DNA from: Oerskovia sp042887685
Lineage (GTDB): Bacteria > Actinomycetota > Actinomycetes > Actinomycetales > Cellulomonadaceae
Assembly: GCF_042887685.1 (NCBI RefSeq)
Contig: NZ_JBHVOS010000019.1
Span: forward strand, 1 to 64,000
Length of the DNA stretch: 64,000 nucleotides
Direction of reading: 5' to 3'
Made by a program: the position numbers and the translations under genes. Shown here piece by piece: positions 57,865-64,000 of this stretch; position 1 is the stretch's first letter; every line of letters starts with the position of its first letter. The notes below the pieces were generated by a model, which made no database searches, was not told the DNA's origin, and saw nothing but the letters and a program-made list of their open reading frames with translations.

Positions 57865-60519
57865 TCAGATCGTCCCGACCGCCACGACGCTCAGCACCAC
57901 GGCTCCGGCCTCGTCGCTCGCCGCAAGGTCGACGACGGCGCTGATCGCCCAGTCGTGGTCGCCGGCCGGGTCGTCGAGCACCTGGCGGACGAACCACGTG
58001 CCGGGCTCGACGCGCTCGCCGTCGGGGCGCACGCCGTTCTCGACGATCTGGACGAGGGCCGACGATCGCGCCGCGGCGTCCACGCCGATCGCGTCGTTGC
58101 CGTGCAGCTCGAACATCGGGTCGAGGGCGTCGGCCCAGGCGTCGCCGTCCCAGCCGCTCGCCTTGTCGAGGGCTTCGAGCGCGTCGTAGTTCTCGCGCGC
58201 TGCGAGCTCGACCCGGCGGAACAGGGCGTTGCGGACCAGGACGCGGAACGAGCGCGGGTTGCCCGTGACGGGGCGGACCGGGGCCTCGGCTCCCGTGCCG
58301 GACAGCGGGCCGTCACCGACCTCGTCGTCCGCGTCGTCGTCCACGGGGTTGGCCAGCCGCTCCCACTCGTCGAGCAGCGACGAGTCGGTGCCGCGCACCA
58401 GCTCGCCCAGCCACTCGGTGATGTCCTGGACCTCCTCGGTGCGGTGCTCCTCGGAGATCGTCTGGCGCATCGAGCGGTACGCGTCCGCGAGGTAGCGCAG
58501 CACGACGCCCTCGGTGCGGTCCAGGCCGTAGACGGACACGAACTCGGCGAACGTCATGGCCCGCTCGACCATGTCCCGCACGACGGACTTGGGCGAGAGC
58601 TCGGCGTCCGAGACCCACGGGTTCGAGTGCTTGTAGGTCACGAACGCCGGTTCGAGGAGGTCCGCGAGGGGCTTGGGCCACGTGATGGTCTCGAGCAGCG
58701 CCATGCGCTCCTCGTACTCGTACCCCTCGGCCTTCATGGCCGCGACGGCCTCCCCGCGGGCCCGGTGCTGCTGCGCGACGAGCACCTGGCGCGGGTCGGA
58801 CAGCGTGGCCTCCAGGACCGAGACGACGTCGAGCGCGTGCGTGGGGGACTCGACGTCGAGCAGGTCGAGCGCCGCGAGCGCGAACGGCGAGAGCGGCTGG
58901 TTGAGGGCGAACTCGCGCGGCAGGTCGACCGTGAGGCGCACCGTGGGGCGCTGCCCGCTCGGGTAGGTCGGGTCGGGCACGCGCACGCGCTCGACGATGC
59001 CCGCGACGCGCAGCGAGCGGTAGATGCGGAACACCTGGCGCACGTGGCGCTCGCGCTGGGCCTCGGTGTCGTGGTTGGCCGTGAGCAGGTGCTTCATCGC
59101 TCGGACTGGATCGACCCCGCGGTCGCCGCGCGCGAGCACGTTGAGCACCATGGCGTGGTTGACCGTGAAGTGGCTGGTCAGGGCCTCGGGGTCGGCGTCG
59201 CGCAGGCGCTCGAACGTCGCGTCGGTCCAGTTGACCGCTCCCGCGGGCGCCTTCTTGCGGACGATCTTCTTGAGCTTCTTGGGGTCGTCGCCCGCCTTGG
59301 CGAGCAGCTTGCGGTTCTCGATGACGTGCTCGGGGGCCATCACGAGGACCTCGCCGAGCGTGTCGTAGCCCGCGCGGCCTGCGCGCCCCGCGATCTGGTG
59401 GAACTCGCGCGCCGTGAGGTGGCGCATGCGCTCGCCGTCGAACTTCACGAGGCTCGTCATGAGGACCGTGCGGATGGGGACGTTGATGCCCACGCCCAGG
59501 GTGTCGGTGCCGCACACGACCTTGAGCAGCCCCGCCTGGGTCAGCCGCTCGACCACGCGCCGGTACTTGGGCAGCATGCCCGCATGGTGCACGCCCACGC
59601 CGTGGCGCAGGAACTTCGACAGCGTCCTGCCGAACCCCGAGGTGAAGCGGAAGTCGCCCAGCTCGGCCGCGATCGCGTCCTTCTCCGAGCGGCTCGCGAC
59701 GTTGATGCTCAGCAGGGCCTGGGCGCGGTCGACCGCGTCCTTCTGCGTGAAGTGCACGACGTAGACGGGCGCCCGGTGCGTCGTGACGAGCTCCTCGATG
59801 ACCTCGCCCAGCGGTTCGACGACGTACGCGAACGTCAGCGGCACGGGACGCTCGGCACTCGTGACCTCGGCGACGGGGCGTCCCGTGCGGGACTCGAGGT
59901 CCTCGGTGAACGTCGAGGTGTCGCCCAGGGTCGCGGACATGAGCACGAACTGCGCCTGGGGCAGCTCGAGGAGCGGGACCTGCCAGGCCCAGCCGCGCTG
60001 CGGGTCCGCGTAGTAGTGGAACTCGTCCATGACGACCTGCGCGACGTCCGCGTCGGCGCCGTCGCGCAGCGCGATGTTCGCGAGGATCTCGGCCGTGCAG
60101 CAGATGATGGGCGCGGTGGGGTTGACCGACGAGTCGCCCGTCATCATGCCCACGTTCGCGGACCCGAACACCGCGACGAGCGCGAAGAACTTCTCGCTCA
60201 CGAGAGCCTTGAGCGGGGCCGTGTAGTAGCTGCGCCCAGGGACCCCCGAGCGGTGCGCGGCGAGGGCCGCGTAGTGCGCGCCGACCGCCACGAGCGACTT
60301 CCCCGAGCCCGTGGGCGTGGCCAGGATGACGTGCGCGCCCGAGAAGATCTCGATGACGGCCTCGTCCTGGTGGGCGTAGAGGTCGATCCCCGTCTCGGTG
60401 GCCCACTCGGTGAACCCTTCGTAGAGGGCGTCAGGGTCCGGGGTGCCCGAGCCGTCCGGTGCCGGCAGGTGACGGACCAGGCCGGGCTCGGGACGGGTGG
60501 TGGGGGTCGTGGTGCTCAT
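57865..60519 (-). CDS. DEAD/DEAH-box helicase with DUF3516 C-terminal domain
   Basis: 884 residues from ATG 60517-60519 (ATG 60526-60528 also possible). Walker A ATPTGSGKS (68-76), DEFHYYAD box II near 165, SATLGD (motif III), and the C-terminal helicase motifs including HQIAGRAGRAGYD. The remaining half is the actinobacterial DUF3516 domain, winged-helix and helical, resembling the Ski2/Mtr4 layout. It probably remodels RNA or nucleic acid complexes; the substrate is unknown. An acidic linker lies near residue 775. Confidence 0.92.
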   Translation of the reverse strand: MSTTTPTTRPEPGLVRHLPAPDGSGTPDPDALYEGFTEWATETGIDLYAHQDEAVIEIFSGAHVILATPTGSGKSLVAVGAHYAALAAHRSGVPGRSYYTAPLKALVSEKFFALVAVFGSANVGMMTGDSSVNPTAPIICCTAEILANIALRDGADADVAQVVMDEFHYYADPQRGWAWQVPLLELPQAQFVLMSATLGDTSTFTEDLESRTGRPVAEVTSAERPVPLTFAYVVEPLGEVIEELVTTHRAPVYVVHFTQKDAVDRAQALLSINVASRSEKDAIAAELGDFRFTSGFGRTLSKFLRHGVGVHHAGMLPKYRRVVERLTQAGLLKVVCGTDTLGVGINVPIRTVLMTSLVKFDGERMRHLTAREFHQIAGRAGRAGYDTLGEVLVMAPEHVIENRKLLAKAGDDPKKLKKIVRKKAPAGAVNWTDATFERLRDADPEALTSHFTVNHAMVLNVLARGDRGVDPVRAMKHLLTANHDTEAQRERHVRQVFRIYRSLRVAGIVERVRVPDPTYPSGQRPTVRLTVDLPREFALNQPLSPFALAALDLLDVESPTHALDVVSVLEATLSDPRQVLVAQQHRARGEAVAAMKAEGYEYEERMALLETITWPKPLADLLEPAFVTYKHSNPWVSDAELSPKSVVRDMVERAMTFAEFVSVYGLDRTEGVVLRYLADAYRSMRQTISEEHRTEEVQDITEWLGELVRGTDSSLLDEWERLANPVDDDADDEVGDGPLSGTGAEAPVRPVTGNPRSFRVLVRNALFRRVELAARENYDALEALDKASGWDGDAWADALDPMFELHGNDAIGVDAAARSSALVQIVENGVRPDGERVEPGTWFVRQVLDDPAGDHDWAISAVVDLAASDEAGAVVLSVVAVGTI

Positions 60520-60615
60520 CGTGGCCATTGTCGCAGAGGCGTTGTCCGCCGGGGGATCGCGGGCCCCCGCGCACTCGCCGCGCGGACCCGCGGCTGCCCG
60601 TGGAAGTCTGTGCGC

Positions 60616-61212
60616 ATGGTGACCGACCGGCGCGCGGACGCGCCCCGCTTCCACCCCGAGACCGCGGCGCAGTGGCGTGCGTGGCTCGCCGAGCACCACG
60701 ACGACGAGGTGCCCGGCGTGTGGGTCGTGCAGTGGCGGCGTGCGAGCGGTCGTGACCCGATCGACTACGACGCGCTCATCGAGGAGGCCTTGAGCTTCGG
60801 GTGGATCGACGGGACCGTCCAGACGATCGACGACGAGCGCTCCATGATGTGGCTCACACGGCGGCGGCCGGGCAGCCGGTGGACGCGCCTGAGCAAGGAG
60901 CGGGTCGCGCGCGCCGAGGCCGACGGCAGGATGACCGATGCGGGTCGCGCGGTCGTCGACGCCGCCCGGGCGGACGGGTCGTGGACGAGGTACGACGACG
61001 CCGAGGCGCTGGTCGTCCCCGACGACCTGGCCTCGGCGTTCACCGGCGCACCGCCTGCTCGTGAGCACTGGGACGCCTTCCCGCCCGGCGTGCGCCGGCT
61101 GATCCTCGGCTGGATCGCGGAGGCCAAGCGGGCCCCGACCCGCGCGGCCCGCATCGCCGAGACGGCCGAGAAGGCGCAGCGTGGGGAGCGCGCGCACTCC
61201 CAGCCCCGCTGA
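60616..61212 (+). CDS. YdeI/OmpD-associated family protein
   Basis: 198 residues. WRAWLAEHHDDEVPGVWVVQWRR, DYDALIEEALSFGWIDGTVQTID, WLTRRRPGSRWTRLSKERVARAEADGRMTDAGRAVVDAA and FPPGVRRLILGWIAEAKRAPTRAARIAETAEKA match YdeI-type (DUF1801/OmdA-related) proteins of unclear role. Cytosolic. Divergent from the helicase. Confidence 0.88.
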   Translation: MVTDRRADAPRFHPETAAQWRAWLAEHHDDEVPGVWVVQWRRASGRDPIDYDALIEEALSFGWIDGTVQTIDDERSMMWLTRRRPGSRWTRLSKERVARAEADGRMTDAGRAVVDAARADGSWTRYDDAEALVVPDDLASAFTGAPPAREHWDAFPPGVRRLILGWIAEAKRAPTRAARIAETAEKAQRGERAHSQPR

Positions 61213-61294
61213 GGGACCCGCCGCGACACGGGGCACCGCGGGAGGTTAGCGTCCTCGCGACGGCTGCACCGCCGTCGGGCTGGAGGAAAGAAGC

Positions 61295-62746
61295 ATGGAC
61301 GTCTTGCAAGAGGCGCTGATCGACCCGTTGAGCAACGCCCTGTACTCGTACGTCCTGATCTACGTCCTCATCGGCGCGGGCATCTGGTTCACGATCCGCA
61401 CGCGCGCCGTCCAGGTGCGGCTGTTCGGGCTCATGTTCCGCCTCGTCGGAGGCTCGACCGGCGCGGCCGAGGGCGGCATCTCCTCGTTCCAGGCGTTCTG
61501 CGTGGGCCTCGCGTCCCGCGTGGGGACGGGCAACATCGCGGGTGTCGCGATCGCGCTGACGCTCGGCGGCCCGGGGGCCATCTTCTGGATGTGGTGCGTC
61601 GCGCTCATCGGGATGGCGACGGCGTTCGTCGAGGCGACGCTCGGCCAGATCTTCAAGGTCCGCGCCGACGACGGGTCCTACCGCGGCGGCCCCGCGTACT
61701 ACATCCAGCGCGGACTGGGGTCGCGCCGGTGGGGGATCGTGTTCGCGATCCTGCTGATCTTTGCGTTCGGGTTCGCGTTCAACATGGTGCAGGCCAACAC
61801 GATCAGCGAGGCGCTCGACAACGGCCACGCGGTCTCGCCGGGCTGGACCGCGGTGCTCCTCATGGTCCTCGCCGCCCCGGTGCTGTTCGGCGGCGTCAAG
61901 CGCGTCGCCAAGGTCGCGGGGATCGTGCTGCCGGTCATGGCGGGCGTCTACGTCCTGCTCGCGGCGACCATCATCCTCATGAACCTCGGCGCCGTGCCGG
62001 GCGTGGTCCGGCAGATCGTCGAGGGCGCGTTCGGGCTCGACCAGGCGGTCGCGGGCACGGCGGGCGGCATCCTCGCGGCGCTGCTCAACGGGGTCAAGCG
62101 CGGCCTGTTCTCGAACGAGGCGGGCATGGGCAGCGCCCCGAACGCGGCCGCGACGGCCACCGTCTCGCACCCCGCCAAGCAGGGGCTCATCCAGTCCCTC
62201 GGGGTCTTCGTCGACACGATCGTGGTGTGCTCTGCCACGGCCTTCATCATCCTCATGGCGGGGCCGTCCGTCTTCGACCCCGGGACCACGACCGACGCCG
62301 CCGGCGCCTCGCTCACGCAGGAGGCCGTCGCGGCCCAGCTCGGGACGTGGACCGTGTGGCCCATGACGGTCCTCGTGTTCGTCTTCGCGTTCTCCTCGGT
62401 GCTCGGCAACTACTCGTACGCCGAGGTCAACCTGACGTTCCTCGGCATCCGCGCCAAGGCGCTCACGGCGCTGCGCACGCTCGTGCTCGCGGCGATCGGC
62501 ATCGGGTCGCTCATCGAGCTCGAGGCGGTCTGGGCCGTGGCGGACGTCGCGATGGCGCTCATGGCCCTCGTGAACCTCGTCGCGATCACGCTGCTGGGTC
62601 GCTGGGCGTTCGGCGCGCTGAAGGACTTCGAGCGCGTCCGCAAGGACGGGACCGACGCCCGGTTCGTCGGGACCGGGAACCCCGACCTGCCCGGCGACGT
62701 GCCGGGCGACGTGTGGGCGCCGGTTCAGCAGGACTCGAAGGCGTAG
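61295..62746 (+). CDS. Alanine/glycine:cation symporter (AGCS family)
   Basis: 483 residues, about 11 membrane helices. FCVGLASRVGTGNIAGVAIALTLGGPGAIFWMW and GLFSNEAGMGSAPNAAATA are the signature blocks. It imports alanine or glycine with Na+ or H+. GGAGGAAAG precedes the ATG. The C-terminal about 35 residues are a hydrophilic, proline-rich tail. Confidence 0.95.
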   Translation: MDVLQEALIDPLSNALYSYVLIYVLIGAGIWFTIRTRAVQVRLFGLMFRLVGGSTGAAEGGISSFQAFCVGLASRVGTGNIAGVAIALTLGGPGAIFWMWCVALIGMATAFVEATLGQIFKVRADDGSYRGGPAYYIQRGLGSRRWGIVFAILLIFAFGFAFNMVQANTISEALDNGHAVSPGWTAVLLMVLAAPVLFGGVKRVAKVAGIVLPVMAGVYVLLAATIILMNLGAVPGVVRQIVEGAFGLDQAVAGTAGGILAALLNGVKRGLFSNEAGMGSAPNAAATATVSHPAKQGLIQSLGVFVDTIVVCSATAFIILMAGPSVFDPGTTTDAAGASLTQEAVAAQLGTWTVWPMTVLVFVFAFSSVLGNYSYAEVNLTFLGIRAKALTALRTLVLAAIGIGSLIELEAVWAVADVAMALMALVNLVAITLLGRWAFGALKDFERVRKDGTDARFVGTGNPDLPGDVPGDVWAPVQQDSKA

Positions 62747-62780
62747 CCCGCAGAACTCTGGGTGCGTCGGGGGAGCAGCG

Positions 62781-63590
62781 TCAGCCCAGGTCCCACAGCA
62801 GCCGGTAGTAGGCGATGCGCTCGGGGTCCGGCTCGATCCCGTAGGCCTGGTACACGATCCCGTCGTAGCCGGGCCCGTAGTTCCACTCGGTGCTCCACGC
62901 GGCCACGGCCAGGTCGGCCCAGCGGTCGGCGACCCCGAGCGACCCGAGGTCGACGTGCGCCGCGAACGAGCCGTCGGCGGACAGCAGGGTGTTGGGCGCG
63001 CACGCGTCGCCGTGGCACACGACGAGCCGGTCCACCGGGGGCGTGAGGTCGAGCAGAGGGCGGGCCTGCGCGACCGTGAGCCGGGCGTGCTCGGGGAACC
63101 ACTCGGACGGTCCCTCGCCGTCGGCGATCCGCTCGTCGGCGCGCGCGACGCGCTGCTCGACGCTCCACGTGAAGGGGCAGTCGTCGACGGGCAGGGCGTC
63201 GTGCAGGACGCGCAGCCCGTGGCCGATCGCCGCTGCGGCCGTCGCGGGCTCGGCGATCCAGCGCGGGTCGACGGCCGATGCCGCGTCGATCGCCTCCGTC
63301 ACGAGCCAGGCACCGACCTCGTCCTGCCCGGCGTCGAGCACGCGCGGCACGGTGGTGAACCGTGACGCCCACGCGAGCCGCTCGGCCTCGGCGAGCAGGT
63401 CGATCTCCGGGGTCCCGGCCGCGACCCACTTGACGTACCGGTCGGTGCCCCAGCGGAACGTGAGACCACCGAGGTCGTTCTGCCACACCGCGACCAGGTC
63501 CCCACCGCCCCCGGAGTCGACGAGCGAGCGGACGGCGGCCGGCACGGGCACGGGACGGGTGGGGATCTCTGCGAGCGGCGGACGCGACAT
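62781..63590 (-). CDS. APH(3')-like aminoglycoside phosphotransferase
   Basis: 269 residues, the size of APH(3') enzymes. Lys54 (YVKWV) binds ATP, the catalytic loop is CHGDACAPNTLL with Asp195, and the metal site HVDLGSLGVADRWADLA carries Asp214. This ACxPN/GVADR pattern is the APH(3') type. It could phosphorylate kanamycin-like drugs, but chromosomal relatives are not always resistance enzymes. CAGGAT lies six bases before the ATG, hinting at a leaderless transcript. Confidence 0.88.
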   Translation of the reverse strand: MSRPPLAEIPTRPVPVPAAVRSLVDSGGGGDLVAVWQNDLGGLTFRWGTDRYVKWVAAGTPEIDLLAEAERLAWASRFTTVPRVLDAGQDEVGAWLVTEAIDAASAVDPRWIAEPATAAAAIGHGLRVLHDALPVDDCPFTWSVEQRVARADERIADGEGPSEWFPEHARLTVAQARPLLDLTPPVDRLVVCHGDACAPNTLLSADGSFAAHVDLGSLGVADRWADLAVAAWSTEWNYGPGYDGIVYQAYGIEPDPERIAYYRLLWDLG

Positions 63591-63621
63591 GCTCCGATCC
63601 TGCCAGGCCGCCCAGCACCGC

Positions 63622-63681
63622 CGAGACGGGTGGTCCCCCGCGAGACGGGTGCCTGCGCCTCGGTCCGGACCACCCGTCTCG
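63622..63681. repeat. GAGACGGGT hairpin, copy F
   Basis: A perfect 15-bp pair, CGAGACGGGTGGTCC (63622-63636) with its complement (63667-63681), plus another direct copy of CGAGACGGGTG at 63641. Same family as 57784-57862. It lies upstream of the APH gene and downstream of the gene at 63731. Confidence 0.9.
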
Positions 63682-63730
63682 CGCCGAACCGCCCACCTCG
63701 TACCTGGCGCCTCTCGTACCCGGCCCCGCG

Positions 63731-64000
63731 TCAGCCCAGCAGGCGCTCGCAGACCTCGAGCAGCCGTGCGCGCAGCACGGCCGAGCGCTCCGCGAACCCG
63801 CGCTGGAGCCGCACGTACTCGGCCTTGCCCGCGGGCGTCTCGATCGCGACGGGGGTCTCGCCGTACGACGACACGTCGTAGGGGCTCGCCCGCATGTCGA
63901 CCCAGCGGATGTCGCGTGCGAGCTCGAACGCGTCGAGCACGAGCCCGCTCGGCACGGCGGGGCTGAGCTTCACGGCCCACTTGTAGAGGTCCATGTTGGC
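63731..64000 (-). CDS. Conserved actinobacterial protein annotated as 3-methyladenine DNA glycosylase (3' part)
   Basis: The last about 90 residues of a gene that starts beyond the window. NMDLYKWAVKLSPAVPSGLVLDAFELARDIRWVDMRASPYDVS and ETPAGKAEYVRLQRGFAERSAVLRARLLEVCERLLG match the C terminus of a conserved actinobacterial protein usually labelled 3-methyladenine DNA glycosylase. That label is by annotation tradition; I see no catalytic residues in this part. Confidence 0.7.
   Translation of the reverse strand, partial: ANMDLYKWAVKLSPAVPSGLVLDAFELARDIRWVDMRASPYDVSSYGETPVAIETPAGKAEYVRLQRGFAERSAVLRARLLEVCERLLG

Noticed and set aside
62781..63720. WhiB7-controlled promoter before the APH gene (and before the MFS exporter)
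   Set aside because: No AT-rich stretch abuts a -35 element at either gene.

Overview
The window is a stretch of a high-GC (about 73 %) actinobacterial chromosome. GTG starts and leaderless starts are frequent, overlapping stop/start codons are common, and the gene families (mycoredoxin, WhiB, UPF0182, PPA1309, DUF2342 zincin) are actinobacterial. The block 79-13539 keeps the gene order of the Mycobacterium tuberculosis Rv3198A-Rv3193c segment. My inference is a Micrococcales genome of the Cellulomonadaceae/Promicromonosporaceae type; genus cannot be fixed from the sequence alone. It is a draft assembly, with N gaps at 15274-15369 and 53148-53157.

Layout. (1) 79-13539: mycoredoxin, UvrD2 helicase, WhiB7 with a complete-looking attenuator leader, a ThiF-like protein, three metallo/Lon-like protease genes, an epimerase-like protein, a PPA1309 protein and the large UPF0182 membrane protein. 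(2) 13641-14118: two long convergent arrays of 22-nt repeats, then an aldose 1-epimerase and two initiator tRNA copies (one broken by the gap). (3) 15760-24620: divergent F420-reductase-like/MarR pair, an amino-acid ABC importer, a DUF1918-DUF1876 protein, a DUF2235 hydrolase, small membrane protein, acylphosphatase, DsbA-like thioredoxin and a DHA2 drug exporter. (4) 24862-29778: NhaA antiporter and molybdopterin genes moeA-moaE and moaA. (5) 29811-36477: HxlR/NAD(P)H-binding pair, ring-cleavage-type VOC protein, a membrane protein, a stress protein, and an IclR-KDPG aldolase-KDG kinase locus. (6) 37310-45973: a complete kdpFABC-kdpDE potassium system behind four phased CGTCA boxes. (7) 46086-54851: zinc-ribbon protein, SDR, SBF-type transporter, DoxX/HxlR pair, a lipoprotein-membrane protein-XRE operon under a 14-bp-arm palindrome, SufE and its usual partner sulfurtransferase separated by a DUF1254 gene, and YbaK. 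(8) 54990-64000: an atypical lipoprotein, VIT1, an Acg-type nitroreductase, a large DUF3516 helicase, YdeI-like protein, an AGCS symporter, an APH(3')-like kinase and the 3' part of a conserved protein.

The genes suggest several coherent units: antibiotic-stress sensing (whiB7, with a drug exporter and an aminoglycoside kinase elsewhere in the window), potassium homeostasis (kdp), molybdenum cofactor synthesis, 2-keto-3-deoxygluconate use, and several electrophile/redox-responsive regulator-target pairs with visible operators.

The least explained material is non-coding: the convergent 22-nt array and its in-frame 21-nt relative inside kdpD; a family of intergenic hairpins with conserved outer stem and loop but a rewritten, still base-paired middle; a second hairpin family built on GAGACGGGT; and an 11-mer (GCCCGACGGCG) present 13 times, always between genes or close to gene ends and three times as inverted pairs about 100 bp apart. 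Long intervals without genes are described individually; 20320-20481, 54125-54347 and 51510-51701 show no structure that I can support beyond what is listed.
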